A DNA stretch of 64,000 nucleotides from Paracidovorax wautersii (GTDB taxonomy: Bacteria > Pseudomonadota > Gammaproteobacteria > Burkholderiales > Burkholderiaceae_C), in NCBI RefSeq assembly GCF_900113035.1, contig NZ_FONX01000003.1, positions 62,001-126,000 on the forward strand. Direction: 5' to 3'. Made by a program: the position numbers and the translations under genes. This document shows positions 9,664-19,568 of the stretch, piece by piece; position 1 is the first letter of the stretch; each line of letters begins with the position of its first letter. The notes below the pieces were generated by a model, which made no database searches, had not been told where the DNA came from, and worked only from the letters and a program-made list of their open reading frames with translations.

Positions 9664-10332
9664 GTGGACTTCTCGAACCTACTCCAAACCGTTCTCATCT
9701 ACGCCCTGCCGGTGCTGTTCGCCATCACCGTGCATGAAGCGGCCCACGGCTATGCCGCGCGGCACTTCGGGGACAACACGGCGTCGATGCTGGGCCGCAT
9801 CACGCTCAACCCGTTCAAGCACATCGATCCGGTCGGCACCATCCTGATGCCGCTACTGCTGTACTTCGCCACCTCGGGCGCCTTCCTCTTCGGCTACGCC
9901 AAGCCGGTGCCGGTCAACTTCCACCACCTGCGCAACCCCAAGCGCGACATGATCTGGGTGGCGCTGGCCGGGCCGGCCAGCAACTTCCTGCAGGCCATCC
10001 TCTGGGCCGTCGTGCTGGTCGCGCTCGTGGGCCTGCAGATCGACGAGCGCTTCTTCATCGAGATGGCGCGCGCCGGCATCCTGGTCAACCTGGTGATGTG
10101 GGCTTTCAACCTGTTCCCGCTGCCGCCGCTCGACGGCGGCCGCATCCTCGTCGGCCTGCTGCCCTGGCGCCAGGCGCAGATGGTCTCGCGCATCGAGCCC
10201 TACGGCTTCTTCATCGTGCTGGCGCTGGTCGTGGCCGGCGTCGTGGGCACGGTGTGGCTGCGCCCACTGATGTCGCTGGGCTACAGCGCCATCAGCCTGC
10301 TGATCTCGCCCCTAAGCGCGCTGCTGCGCTGA
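9664..10332 (+). CDS. Site-2 protease family (M50) membrane metalloprotease
   Basis: A 222-residue polytopic membrane protein starting with GTG. The zinc motif HEAAH (H24, E25, H28) lies in the first membrane helix, and the third ligand motif NLFPLPPLDGGR lies in a later helix. This is the short, PDZ-less M50 subgroup, often found near trpS in beta-proteobacteria. It probably cuts membrane-embedded substrates, but none is known here. There is a 70-nt gap after the yciO-like gene. Confidence 0.88.
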   Translation: MDFSNLLQTVLIYALPVLFAITVHEAAHGYAARHFGDNTASMLGRITLNPFKHIDPVGTILMPLLLYFATSGAFLFGYAKPVPVNFHHLRNPKRDMIWVALAGPASNFLQAILWAVVLVALVGLQIDERFFIEMARAGILVNLVMWAFNLFPLPPLDGGRILVGLLPWRQAQMVSRIEPYGFFIVLALVVAGVVGTVWLRPLMSLGYSAISLLISPLSALLR

Positions 10333-10342
10333 CCGGCATGCC

Positions 10343-10364
10343 GGGCGCGCGCCGCCGCGCGCCC
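10343..10364. other. Strong GC hairpin between the M50 protease gene and trpS
   Basis: GGGCGCGCG and CGCGCGCCC form a 9-bp perfect stem around a CCGC loop, 10 nt after the protease stop codon. There is no T-run, so it is not a classical terminator. It could be an mRNA-stabilising or attenuating structure. Confidence 0.5.
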
Positions 10365-10399
10365 GCCTGGCCGTCCCTCCCATAGCCCCCGAGCCTTTC

Positions 10400-11728
10400 A
10401 TGACCACCTCCCAGACCCCGGCCACCACGCGCTTTCTCACCGGCATCACCACCACGGGCACGCCCCACCTGGGCAACTTCGTGGGCTCGATCCGCCCCTC
10501 CGTCGAGGCCAGCCGCCGGCCCGGCGTGCAGAGCTTCTACTTCCTGGCCAACTACCACGCGCTCATCAAGTGCGAGGACCCGGCGCGCATCCAGCGCTCC
10601 ACGCTGGAGATCGCGGCCAGCTGGCTCGCCGCCGGGCTGGACCCCGCGCACGTCGTCTTCTACCGCCAGTCCGACATCCCAGAGATTCCCGAGCTGAACT
10701 GGCTGCTCTCCTGCGTGACCGGCAAGGGTCTGCTCAACCGCGCCCATGCCTACAAGGCATCGCAGGACAAGAACCAGGCCGCCGGCCGCGAGGCCGATGA
10801 CGGCGTGACCGCCGGGCTCTTCATGTACCCGGTGCTGATGGCGGCCGACATCCTGATGTTCAAGGCGCACAAGGTGCCGGTGGGGCGCGACCAGGTCCAG
10901 CATATCGAGATGGCGCGCGACATCGCCGCCAGCTTCAACCACCTCTACGGCGAGCATTTCGTCGCGCCCGAAGCCGTCATCGACGAGCATGTGGCCACCC
11001 TGCCAGGGCTGGACGGCCGCAAGATGAGCAAGAGCTACGACAACACCATTCCGCTCTTCGCGCCGCGCGAGCAGCTGCGCCGCCTCATCCAGGGCATGCT
11101 GACCGACTCGCGCGCGCCCGGCGAACCCAAGGAAACGGAAGGCTCGGCACTGTTCCAGATCTACCAGGCCTTCGCCACCGAAGCCGAAACCGCCGCCCTG
11201 CGCCAGCGCTTCGCCGAGGGCATCGCCTGGGGCGATGCCAAGCAGGTGCTGTTCGAGCGCGTCGATGCCGTCGTCGCGCCCATGCGCGAACGCTACGAGC
11301 ACCTGATGGCCCACCCCGCCGAGATCGAGGAGACGCTGCTTGCCGGCGCCGAACGGGCCCGCGCCGTCGCCACGCCCTTCCTGCGCGAACTGCGCTCGGC
11401 CGTAGGCCTGCGCAGCCTGAGCGCGCAGCCTGCAGCGGCCCAGCCCGCCGCCAAGGCCAGCCGCGCCGCGCTGCCCGCATTCAAGCAGTACCGCGAAGCC
11501 GACGGCCACTTCTACTTCAAGCTGGTGGCGGCCGATGGCCGCCTGCTGCTGCAGAGCACGGGCTTCACGGCGCCCAAGGAAGCCGGCCAGGCCATCGCCC
11601 GGCTGCAGCAGAGTGCAGCGGACGCCACCGAGGCCCTGCAAGCGCTGCAGCCCCAGCTGGCGCCCGTCGATGGCGTGACCCCGTCGGACGTCGTGGCAGC
11701 CCTGCAGGCGCTGCACGCCGCAGCCTGA
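10400..11728 (+). CDS. trpS: Tryptophanyl-tRNA synthetase with C-terminal YegP/DUF1508-like extension
   Basis: A 442-residue class I synthetase. It has the HIGH-type motif TPHLGNF, the KMSKS loop (KMSKSYDNT) and the tryptophan-site segment around GLFMYPVLMAADILMF. It charges tRNA-Trp. Ordinary bacterial TrpRS is about 330-350 residues; here about 90 extra C-terminal residues follow an alanine-rich linker. They include FYFKLVAADGRLLLQSTGF, which resembles a YegP/DUF1508 unit. The start MTTSQTPATTRFLTGITTTG fits the family. Confidence 0.93.
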   Translation: MTTSQTPATTRFLTGITTTGTPHLGNFVGSIRPSVEASRRPGVQSFYFLANYHALIKCEDPARIQRSTLEIAASWLAAGLDPAHVVFYRQSDIPEIPELNWLLSCVTGKGLLNRAHAYKASQDKNQAAGREADDGVTAGLFMYPVLMAADILMFKAHKVPVGRDQVQHIEMARDIAASFNHLYGEHFVAPEAVIDEHVATLPGLDGRKMSKSYDNTIPLFAPREQLRRLIQGMLTDSRAPGEPKETEGSALFQIYQAFATEAETAALRQRFAEGIAWGDAKQVLFERVDAVVAPMRERYEHLMAHPAEIEETLLAGAERARAVATPFLRELRSAVGLRSLSAQPAAAQPAAKASRAALPAFKQYREADGHFYFKLVAADGRLLLQSTGFTAPKEAGQAIARLQQSAADATEALQALQPQLAPVDGVTPSDVVAALQALHAAA

Positions 11729-11986
11729 ATGCCCGCCAGGATGGCGCCCGCCCGGCGCGATCCTGCGGCGCACGCGGCCTGATCCACCGGCAGGCTGGCT
11801 GCGGCCCGAGCCGTGCAAAACGCAGCGGCCCATACCAGCCCCACCGCATAGCACAGCAGCCACAGGGCCCATGCGCTCGCCACGACACCCAAAAGTCAAC
11901 GACTGTGAATCCATGAGGTACACCTGCGGTACAGCAGTTTCTATTTCATATACTGGATTTCAGTTAACGTTTTGTAGGGATCGCCT
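11729..11986. other. Intergenic region upstream of the response-regulator operon
   Basis: 258 nt without a confident gene. The right end (about 11925-11975) is unusually AT-rich for this genome and holds a possible -10 (TATACT, 11949-11954) ahead of the regulator start. No good -35 can be seen. On the minus strand a hydrophobic frame opens at 11892 (MGVVASAWALWLLCYAVG...), but it runs into the trpS tail and has no recognised homologue. Confidence 0.4.
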
Positions 11987-12733
11987 ATGCGCATAGTGGC
12001 AGTGGACGACGATGCGCTGCAGTTGGAATTGTTCAAGCGCGCCATCGAGTCAATGGGCCATACCTGTCGTACCCATCTGACCGGATCGGCCTTGCTGAAG
12101 GATCTTCGCCGCGAGACCTTCGACCTGCTCATCGTCGATTGGCAGTTGCCCGATACGACGGGTCCGGAAGTCGTACGCTGGGTTCGTGAGAACTTCGATG
12201 CGAAGCTCCCCATCCTCTTCGTGACCAGCCGCAAGGCGGAACAGGACATCATCGAAGGGCTGGACAGCGGCGCAGACGACTTCATGACCAAGCCGGTGCG
12301 TGTGGGCGAGATGATGGCGCGCATCAGTGCGCTGCTGCGCCGCGCCTACCCAGCGGCCAAGAGCGGCCCGCTCGAATTCGGCCCCTATCGGTTCCTGCCG
12401 GACGCACGGACCCTGGAGGTCAAGGGGCAGCTGGTGGAGCTGAAGAACCGCGAGTACGACCTGGCCTTGTTCCTCTTCCAGAATATGGGCCGGCTGCTCT
12501 CGCGAGACCATCTGCGCGAAGCGATCTGGGGCCAGAGCGCGGACGTCATCTCCCGCTCGCTGGATACCCACATCTCCCGCCTGCGCACCCAGCTCGATCT
12601 GCGGCCCGGCAACGGCTACGTCATCAGCGCCGTCTATGGCCTGGGCTACCGTTTCGAGATGGTGACCCCACCCGCATCGACAGAAGGCGGCGCGGCGGCC
12701 GATGCCGCGCCCGCACAACCTGCTTCGCCATGA
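11987..12733 (+). CDS. OmpR/PhoB-type response regulator
   Basis: A 248-residue two-domain regulator. Its receiver has an acidic pocket (VDDD at 6-9), phospho-acceptor D51 (LLIVDWQLPD), T80 and K102 (TKP). Its C-terminal winged helix has the signature LLSRDHLREAIWG and the recognition segment RSLDTHISRLRTQL. A good AGGGA ribosome site lies 7 nt before ATG 11987. The next gene starts inside its stop codon (ATGA), and a CHASE2 kinase closes the operon and is the obvious partner. It probably regulates transcription in response to an envelope signal; the target genes are unknown. Confidence 0.93.
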   Translation: MRIVAVDDDALQLELFKRAIESMGHTCRTHLTGSALLKDLRRETFDLLIVDWQLPDTTGPEVVRWVRENFDAKLPILFVTSRKAEQDIIEGLDSGADDFMTKPVRVGEMMARISALLRRAYPAAKSGPLEFGPYRFLPDARTLEVKGQLVELKNREYDLALFLFQNMGRLLSRDHLREAIWGQSADVISRSLDTHISRLRTQLDLRPGNGYVISAVYGLGYRFEMVTPPASTEGGAAADAAPAQPASP

Positions 12734-14511
12734 CCCTGATCCGACGATTGCCCCATCCCGCAGCAGCGCCCCGCTCAGCCGGCCTTCCCGCCGAACGCCT
12801 ATCCACCCTGGGCTTGCTGTGCAGCGCTGCGGCGCTGGCCGGGGCCTCGCCGGCCTTCGCCGCGCAGGACGGCGCCACGCCAGCCACCTTCTCCGACGTG
12901 CAGACCGTGCCCCATGTGATCCGGCCCGGCGACACGCTGGAGGCGCTGGCGCTGCGCTACGCGGGCAACCGCCGCGTCTGGCCGCAGCTGGGCACGCTCA
13001 ACCATGTGAAAGATCCGCGCCGCCTGCAACCGGGTGCCGTGCTGCGCATCCCGTCGCGCCTGCTGCCCCAGGAAAGCGCCGCCGTGGCCTTCACGCAGGG
13101 CGACGTGTCCGTGGTGCAGCCCGACGGCAGCTCGCGCCCCCTCAACACCGCAGCCGGCAGCCAGCTGGCCGAGGGCACGCGCCTGCAGGTCGGCAAGGAG
13201 GCCGCCGTGAGCCTGCGCCTGGCGGACGGCACCGTCATCCGCGTGCGTCCCGCCTCCGACGTGCAGCTGCTGCAGCTGCGGCGGCGCGGCAGCGCCGGCA
13301 GCGTGCAGTCGGTACTCGGCGTGCGCAGCGGCGGGGTCGAATCCTCCGTGACTCCGCAGACGGCGCCGGACCGGCGCTTCGAAGTCCGCACCCCCACCGC
13401 CACCACCAGCGTGCGCGGCACCAAATTCCGCGTGGACCTGGCCGCCTCCGGCAACACGATCGCCTCGGTGGACGAAGGCTCGGTCGCCGTGAAGACGGAG
13501 CAAAGCCCGGGCACCGCTGCAGCGGCCACGCTGCTGGCACCCGGCCAGGGCGTGGCCGTGGCCGCCGATGGCCGGCTCGGCGACAAGCGGGCCCAGCTGC
13601 CGCCGCCCGACCTGTCCGCGCTGCCCGACATCGACCAGGAAGCCGACGCCATCAGCCTGAGCATTCCGGCCCTGCCCGGCGCCCGCGCCTACCAGGTCGA
13701 GGCGGCGCTGAATGCCGACCTCGCCCGCACGGTGCGCGACCAGCGCTTCGAGCAGCCGCACATCAATCTGGCGGGCCTGCCGGACGGGCGCTACCGGCTG
13801 TCGGTGCGCGGTGTGGACGATGCCGGCATCGCCGGCAAGCCGGCCTTCCGAGACATCGTCATCAAGACGCAGCCCATTCCCCCGTTCTACCAGAGCCCGG
13901 CCCCGGGAGGCTCGGTCTCGCGCCAGCGCGGCGAACTGCGCTGCACCAGCGTGGACGGCGTGCAGGCCTATCGCATCCAGCTGGCCGCCGACGCGGCCTT
14001 CACGCATCCCGTGCTGGACGCAGGCGGGCTGGCCGAATGCCGCGCATCGGTCGCAGGCGTGGCGAGCGGGGCCTATTTCTGGCGCGCCGCCAGCGTGCGG
14101 CAGGCCGCCGGGGGCACACCCGACCAGGGGCCCTTCTCCCGCCCGCAGGCGGTGGTCGTGGCCGATGAACCCCAGGTGCCGGACCTCGGCGCCCTGCAGT
14201 CCCCCGACAGCGAGGGCGAGCCCGGCGCGCGCCTGCACTGGCCGGCGACGCCGGGCCAGCACTTCCGCCTGCAGGTGTCGGCCACCACGGATTTCTCCAA
14301 GCCGCTGGTGGACACCCCGCTGGCCGAGCCGGCCTGGTCGTCCACCGACCTGCCCCCTGGCACCTACCACGTGCGCATCCAGACCTTCGCACCCAACGGA
14401 CTGCAAAGCGACTTCTCCGCGCCGCGCAGCTTCAAGGTCGGCGCGGCCGTGCAGAGCGGCACGGGCCTGCCCGTCACGTCGTCGGACGGGCTGCCGCTCA
14501 CGCGGCCCTGA
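12730..14511 (+). CDS. Secreted LysM + FecR-domain protein
   Basis: A 593-residue exported protein. An N-terminal signal region ends near AGASPAFA (about residue 45). A LysM peptidoglycan-binding unit follows (HVIRPGDTLEALALRYAGN ... LQPGAVLRIPSRLL, about 61-111), then a FecR-type beta domain (about 145-260, with FEVRTPTATTSVRGTKFRVD). The remainder looks like repeated fibronectin/Ig-like modules (DGRYRLSVRGVDDAGIAGK and PPGTYHVRIQTF). It lacks the anti-sigma N-terminus of true FecR and has no sigma-factor neighbour, so FecR here is a structural module. Its position between a regulator and a kinase suggests a periplasmic cell-wall-associated accessory to the sensor. This role is inferred. Confidence 0.85.
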   Translation: MTLIRRLPHPAAAPRSAGLPAERLSTLGLLCSAAALAGASPAFAAQDGATPATFSDVQTVPHVIRPGDTLEALALRYAGNRRVWPQLGTLNHVKDPRRLQPGAVLRIPSRLLPQESAAVAFTQGDVSVVQPDGSSRPLNTAAGSQLAEGTRLQVGKEAAVSLRLADGTVIRVRPASDVQLLQLRRRGSAGSVQSVLGVRSGGVESSVTPQTAPDRRFEVRTPTATTSVRGTKFRVDLAASGNTIASVDEGSVAVKTEQSPGTAAAATLLAPGQGVAVAADGRLGDKRAQLPPPDLSALPDIDQEADAISLSIPALPGARAYQVEAALNADLARTVRDQRFEQPHINLAGLPDGRYRLSVRGVDDAGIAGKPAFRDIVIKTQPIPPFYQSPAPGGSVSRQRGELRCTSVDGVQAYRIQLAADAAFTHPVLDAGGLAECRASVAGVASGAYFWRAASVRQAAGGTPDQGPFSRPQAVVVADEPQVPDLGALQSPDSEGEPGARLHWPATPGQHFRLQVSATTDFSKPLVDTPLAEPAWSSTDLPPGTYHVRIQTFAPNGLQSDFSAPRSFKVGAAVQSGTGLPVTSSDGLPLTRP

Positions 14512-14547
14512 GCGCGCACCGGCACACCGTCCACGTCTCCGAATCGC

Positions 14548-16905
14548 ATGACGCCTCGGGCCGCGAACCGCGCCAAGCTGTACCTCCGTGAGTGGCGCCT
14601 CATGGCGGTTCTGCTGCTGGCGCTGGTGGCCTGGCTGAGCCTGCCCAATGCCCTGCCCCGGGTGAACTACCTGGTGCAGGATGCGTCGCTGCGCCTCGCG
14701 GCCCGGCCGGCCAGCCCCGACATCGCGATCGTCGCCATCGACGACCGCAGCATCGAAGCCATCGGCCGCTGGCCCTGGCCGCGCGCGCTGCATGCCGCGA
14801 TGCTCTCCCGCGTGTCGGCCCAGTCGCCCCGCGCGGTCGGCCTGGACATCCTGTTCCTGGAGCCCGAAGCAGACCATCCCGACTACGACGATCTGCTGGC
14901 AGAGGCGCTGCGCGCCAGCGGCCGCACGGTGCTGCCCGTGGAGCGCAGCAGCCAGGGCGGGGGCGACATGGTCGGCATGCCCATCGCGCCGCTGGCAAAG
15001 AGCACGGCCCAGCTGGGGCATGTGCATGTCCAGGTCGATGCGGACGGGCTGGCCCGCAGCGTTTTCCTGCAGGAAGGCCCGCACGCCTACTGGCCGCACT
15101 TCAGCCGCGCCATGCTGTGCGCCGGCGGCGCCCTCGTGGGGCCGTGCCGGGACGGCCGCTCGCGGCAGCCGCAAGGCCCCTGGGAACAGACCGAGCAACG
15201 CATCATCGCCTTCGCATCGGGCGCCATGCCGTTCACCACCTACTCCTACGTGGACGTGCTCAAGGGCGACATCCCCAAGGACGCCCTGCGCGGCAAATAC
15301 GTCCTGGTCGGCGTCACCGGCACCGGCCTGGGCGACCAGTTCTCGGCGCCGGTCGTGCTCCAGGGCGGCCGGCGGGTGCCAGGCGTGGAAATCCTGGCGC
15401 ACGTGCTCAACGGCGAATTGCAGGGCCTGCGGATCCAGCCCGCTCCCGTTCTCTGGAACATTCTCTTTGCCCTGATTCCGGTGGCCGCCGCGCTCCTGGC
15501 AGTCCGGCTGCTGAACCCCTTCTGGGCGCTGGCGAGCACGGCCGGGCTCTTCGTCGCCACCCTGGTGGCTTCGCTGGGGAGCCCCGGCCTGGTGGGCTGG
15601 CAGCTGGCGCCGGCCGGGGGCCTGCTCGGGCTGCTGCTGCTCTATCCGCTCTGGAGCTGGCGCAGGCTCAGCGCGGCCGCCGAATTCCTGCAGCGCGAAA
15701 TGCGTACCCTGAGCCACAGCGGACTGCCCCAGCTGGACGGCACCGACACGGAGGCGCCCCATGGCTCCAGCGACTTCCTGGGCCGCCGCATCAACGCGGT
15801 GGACCATGCCTCCGAGCAATTGCGGCAGCTGCACAGCTTCGTGAGCGCCAGCCTGCAGCAACTGCCCTCGCCCACCTTCGTGTGCAACGGCCAGGGCCAG
15901 ATCACGCTGGCCAATGCCGCCGCCATGCGCTATGCGGAGTCCGTGGGTACGCCGCAGCCCGAGGGGCGGGCACTGGCCACCGTGCTGCAGGGCCTGACGA
16001 ACTCCGAGCAGGCGGCGCCGCTGCTCAAGCCCGGCGCCGGGCAGCTCGCACAGATGCCGGCGCAGCAGCACGCGCAGGACGCCCAGGGCCGCAGGCTGCT
16101 CGTGCTGTGCAAGCGCTTTTCCACCGGCCAGCCAGAGACGGGTGGCGGCTGGCTGCTGACCCTGGTGGACCTGACGGACCTGCACGAGGCCCAGCGCCAG
16201 CGCAACCAGGCCATGCAGTTCATCTCGCACGACATCCGGGCGCCGAACGCCTCCATCCTGACCCTGCTCGAAATGAGGCGGGAATATCCCGATCTCATCC
16301 CCGATACGGAGTTCATGGCCCGCATCGAGCGCTGCGCACGCAACTCGCTGGACATGGCGGACAGCTTCCTCAACCTGGCCACCGCCCAGGCGCAGACGTA
16401 TGAACTCGTTGCGCTGGATCTGGTGAACGTGGTCTGCGAAGCCGTGGACGACGCCTGGGCCTTCGCCCAGGAGCGCAAGGTGCAGCTGAACAGTTCCATC
16501 GGCGTGGAAAACGCCTGCTGCACGGGCCATCGCGCACTCATCCACCGGGCCATCGGCAACGTGGTGCAGAACGCCATCAAGTTCAGCCCGGAAGGCGCCA
16601 GCGTCCACTGCGCGCTGATCGACGATGGCCCGCGCTGGCTGGTCACCGTGCGCGATGCCGGGCCCGGCATTCCCGAATCGCAGCGCGCCAGGCTCTTCAA
16701 GCCCTTCGAGCGGCTGCACCAGGAAAGCCACCCGTCCATCTCCGGCCTGGGCCTGGGCCTGGCGCTGACGGACGCGGTGGTCCGGCGCCATGGCGGCGAG
16801 ATCAAGGTGCTCAGCGAAGTGGGCCGGGGTTCTGAATTCCAGCTGGCGTTCCCCAAGACGCTGGAGGGGCTCGCTGAGAACGCAGCCCCATCGCAGCCTC
16901 ATTGA
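14548..16905 (+). CDS. CHASE2-domain sensor histidine kinase
   Basis: A 785-residue membrane kinase. One N-terminal helix (about 15-32) precedes a periplasmic CHASE2 domain (about 35-300; IAIVAIDDRSIEAIGRWPWP is typical). Three closely spaced helices follow (about 305-380), then a PAS-like segment and a dimerisation helix with the phospho-acceptor H561 in SHDIRAPNAS. The ATPase domain has NVVQNAIKF (N box), DAGPGIP (G1) and GLGLGLAL (G2). The H-box lacks the usual proline-leucine (APN instead of xPL). It lies 36 nt after the LysM/FecR gene in the same operon and should phosphorylate the OmpR-type regulator at 11987. Confidence 0.92.
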   Translation: MTPRAANRAKLYLREWRLMAVLLLALVAWLSLPNALPRVNYLVQDASLRLAARPASPDIAIVAIDDRSIEAIGRWPWPRALHAAMLSRVSAQSPRAVGLDILFLEPEADHPDYDDLLAEALRASGRTVLPVERSSQGGGDMVGMPIAPLAKSTAQLGHVHVQVDADGLARSVFLQEGPHAYWPHFSRAMLCAGGALVGPCRDGRSRQPQGPWEQTEQRIIAFASGAMPFTTYSYVDVLKGDIPKDALRGKYVLVGVTGTGLGDQFSAPVVLQGGRRVPGVEILAHVLNGELQGLRIQPAPVLWNILFALIPVAAALLAVRLLNPFWALASTAGLFVATLVASLGSPGLVGWQLAPAGGLLGLLLLYPLWSWRRLSAAAEFLQREMRTLSHSGLPQLDGTDTEAPHGSSDFLGRRINAVDHASEQLRQLHSFVSASLQQLPSPTFVCNGQGQITLANAAAMRYAESVGTPQPEGRALATVLQGLTNSEQAAPLLKPGAGQLAQMPAQQHAQDAQGRRLLVLCKRFSTGQPETGGGWLLTLVDLTDLHEAQRQRNQAMQFISHDIRAPNASILTLLEMRREYPDLIPDTEFMARIERCARNSLDMADSFLNLATAQAQTYELVALDLVNVVCEAVDDAWAFAQERKVQLNSSIGVENACCTGHRALIHRAIGNVVQNAIKFSPEGASVHCALIDDGPRWLVTVRDAGPGIPESQRARLFKPFERLHQESHPSISGLGLGLALTDAVVRRHGGEIKVLSEVGRGSEFQLAFPKTLEGLAENAAPSQPH

Positions 16906-16907
16906 CA

Positions 16908-16929
16908 GGCCCCCGCCCCCGGGCCTTTC
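16908..16929 (+). terminator. Probable terminator after the CHASE2 kinase gene
   Basis: AGGCCC and GGGCCT pair across a short C-rich loop immediately after the kinase stop, followed by TTTC. The stem is short (6 bp) but GC-rich and ends the three-gene operon. Confidence 0.5.
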
Positions 16930-17058
16930 AGGCCGGCGCATGTGAGAACGTGTTCACGATCTCAGAGCCCGCAGGGGGCATGGCCTGGTGTCCGCGTCCT
17001 ACAGCGGGGTTTGGCGGGGCGCCATTAAGTTGGGCGCTTCAGCCACAGAAAGCCCACC

Positions 17059-19473
17059 ATGCCCCGCAAAGCCCAGAAGCCCACGCACGACGCGCAGCAC
17101 GTCGCAGCGCTCTCCGCCGCACGCAACACGGACGGCGGCCCGGCCCAGATCCTGCCCCAGGCGGCAGCCGGCGACGCCCATGCCCGCAAGGCAGCCGGCA
17201 CCCAGGCGCTGGCGGCCTCCATGCCCCACAACGCGCTCAAGGCCCTGGAGCACGGCACGGACAACGGCCTCGCACCCCAGGCAGGGCTCACCTCGGCGCC
17301 CGACCATCCGGACGTCACCGGCAGCACCCTGTCGGAGCCGCATGCCACGGCCAAGACCGGCGCCGGTGCCACGCCCGGGGTCAACGCCAACGACGGCGTG
17401 CTGGACCGCGCGCGGGCGGATTCGTCGGGGCAGCAGCTCACCACCAACCAGGGCGTGCCGGTATCGGACAACCAGAACTCGCTCAAGCTCGGCGTGCGCG
17501 GCCCGGTGCTGCTGGAAGACTTCGTGCTCCGCGAGAAGCTCACCCACTTCGACCACGAACGCATCCCGGAGCGCATCGTGCATGCCCGCGGCTCCGGCGC
17601 GCACGGCACCTTCGAGTGCTATGAATCCCTGGCCGACCTGACCATGGCGGCGCCCTTCCAGAAGGCCGGCAAGAAGACGCCCGTGTTCGTGCGCTTTTCC
17701 ACCGTGCAGGGCGAACGCGGCTCCAAGGACACGGCGCGCGACGCACGCGGCTTCGCCGTGAAGTTCTATACCGACGCCGGCAACTGGGACCTGGTGGGCA
17801 ACAACATCCCCGTCTTCTTCATCCAGGACGCGATGAAGTTCCCCGACCTCATCCACGCCGTCAAGCCCGAGCCGCACCACCAGATGCCCCAGGCCGCCAG
17901 CGCGCACGACACGTTCTGGGACTTCGTCTCACTCATGCCCGAATCCGCCCACATGCTGATGTGGGTCATGTCGGACCGCGGCATTCCGCGCAGCTACGCC
18001 ACCATGCAGGGCTTCGGCGTGCACACCTTCCGCTTCGTGAATGCCGAAGGCACCTCCGTCTTCGTGAAGTTCCACTGGACGCCGGTGGCCGGCACGCATT
18101 CGCTGGTATGGGACGAGGCCGTGAAGATCTCCGGCGCCGACCCGGACTTCCATCGCCGCGACCTGTGGGAGCGCATCGAATCGGGCGCCTTTCCCGAATA
18201 CGAGCTGGCCGTGCAGGTCTTCACCGAAGAGCAGGCCGAGGCCTTCAGCTTCGACATCCTGGACGCCACCAAGCTCATCCCCGAAGAGCTGGTGCCGCTG
18301 CGCCCCATCGGCCGCATGACCCTGCACCGCAACCCCGACAACTTCTTCGCCGAGACCGAGCAGATCGCCTTCTGCACCGCGCATGTCGTGCCCGGCATCG
18401 ACTTCTCCAACGATCCGCTGCTGGCCGGCCGCATCCACTCCTATGTGGATACGCAGATCTCGCGCCTGGGCGGCCCCAACTTCCATGAACTGCCGATCAA
18501 CGCCCCGCTCGCGCCGGTGCACAACAACCAGCGCGACGGCATGCACCGCCAGACCATCCCGCGCGGCCGGGTGGCCTACGAGCCCAATTCGCTGGGCGGC
18601 GGCTGCCCCTTCCAGGCAGGCGCGGCGCAGGGCTTCGTCTCGGTAGCGGCCCGTACCGAGGCCAAGCAGGAGCAGGTCAAGATCCGCGCCAAGCCCGAGA
18701 AATTCGCCGACCACTACACGCAGGCCCAGCTCTTCTACGCGAGCCAGGCCGCGCATGAAAAAGCCCACATCGCCGCGGCCTTCCGCTTCGAGCTGAGCAA
18801 GGTGACGGTGCCCGCCGTGCGCGAACGCACCGTGGCCATGCTGCGCAACGTGTCGGAAGAGCTGGCCGCGAACGTGGCGCAAGGCATCGGCATCCGCACG
18901 CTGCCTGCGGCCCTGCCCAAGGCGATCGAGCGCCCGGCCAAGCCCGAGGTGAAGGAATCCCCCGCGCTCTCGCTGCTGGCACGCCCGGGCGATGGCGGCA
19001 TCAAGGGCCGCAAGGTCGCCATCCTGGTGGCGGAAGGCGTGGAGCCGGCCGCACTGCACGCGGTTCAGGCCGCGCTGCTGGACCTGGGCGCCGTGGGGCG
19101 CTTCGTGGCCCAGCACATCGGCCCGGTGACGCTCGCAGACGGCACCGAGATCGACGCGGATGCCTCGCTGGAGAATTCGCCCGGCTTCCTCTTCGACGGG
19201 CTGGTGCTGCCCGACGGCGAAGCCGGCGTGACCCTGCTGGCGGGCGACGGGCATTCCGCAGAATTCGTGCGCGACCAGTTCCGCCACTGCAAGCCCATCC
19301 TGGCCCTGGGCGCCTCCAAGGCCCTGCTGGCCGAGGCGGGCATTCCGCTGCCGGAGGACGACCCCGCCTTCATCATGGCGGCCGGCGGCGATGCCGGCGC
19401 CGTGCAGCGCTTCATCACCGCCCTGGGCCAGCCGCGCAACTTCGCGCGCGAATCCGATCCGCCTGTGGTGTGA
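17059..19473 (+). CDS. katE: Large-subunit catalase (HPII/KatE type)
   Basis: An 804-residue clade II catalase, slightly longer than E. coli HPII (753) because of an N-terminal extension. The active-site histidine lies in [32 protein letters not shown] is the distal-side signature, and the haem-ligand tyrosine is in [18 protein letters not shown]-terminal flavodoxin/DJ-1-like domain (about 655-800, [20 protein letters not shown]) is typical of the large clade. It degrades hydrogen peroxide in the cytoplasm, usually in stationary phase. Upstream (about 16940-16965) there is an imperfect dyad, GTGAGAACGTGTTCAC, of unknown meaning. Confidence 0.96.
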   Translation: MPRKAQKPTHDAQHVAALSAARNTDGGPAQILPQAAAGDAHARKAAGTQALAASMPHNALKALEHGTDNGLAPQAGLTSAPDHPDVTGSTLSEPHATAKTGAGATPGVNANDGVLDRARADSSGQQLTTNQGVPVSDNQNSLKLGVRGPVLLEDFVLREKLTHFDHERIPERIVHARGSGAHGTFECYESLADLTMAAPFQKAGKKTPVFVRFSTVQGERGSKDTARDARGFAVKFYTDAGNWDLVGNNIPVFFIQDAMKFPDLIHAVKPEPHHQMPQAASAHDTFWDFVSLMPESAHMLMWVMSDRGIPRSYATMQGFGVHTFRFVNAEGTSVFVKFHWTPVAGTHSLVWDEAVKISGADPDFHRRDLWERIESGAFPEYELAVQVFTEEQAEAFSFDILDATKLIPEELVPLRPIGRMTLHRNPDNFFAETEQIAFCTAHVVPGIDFSNDPLLAGRIHSYVDTQISRLGGPNFHELPINAPLAPVHNNQRDGMHRQTIPRGRVAYEPNSLGGGCPFQAGAAQGFVSVAARTEAKQEQVKIRAKPEKFADHYTQAQLFYASQAAHEKAHIAAAFRFELSKVTVPAVRERTVAMLRNVSEELAANVAQGIGIRTLPAALPKAIERPAKPEVKESPALSLLARPGDGGIKGRKVAILVAEGVEPAALHAVQAALLDLGAVGRFVAQHIGPVTLADGTEIDADASLENSPGFLFDGLVLPDGEAGVTLLAGDGHSAEFVRDQFRHCKPILALGASKALLAEAGIPLPEDDPAFIMAAGGDAGAVQRFITALGQPRNFARESDPPVV

Positions 19474-19513
19474 TCGGAGCAGGTGCACGCTCACTGCGTG
19501 CGCCCAGAACTGC

Positions 19514-19528
19514 AAGGCCGCGGGCCTT
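19514..19528. terminator. Possible weak terminator between katE and the DUF3606 gene
   Basis: AAGGCC and GGCCTT form a short 6-bp stem in the gap between convergent katE and the DUF3606 gene, with TTT after it on the plus strand. It may serve both genes, but the stem is too short for certainty. Confidence 0.35.
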
Positions 19529-19568
19529 TGGGACGATAGAGGAGAGGATGACGCCTGGATGGCAGCTG

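Noticed and set aside
11723-11892. A hydrophobic minus-strand frame in the gap after trpS
   Set aside because: No ribosome site or homologue, and it extends into the trpS coding region; kept only as a note on the intergenic stretch.
12799-16941. A 1380-codon minus-strand open frame across the LysM/FecR and CHASE2 genes
   Set aside because: No domain or ribosome site; composition is that of an antisense shadow of well-supported plus-strand genes.
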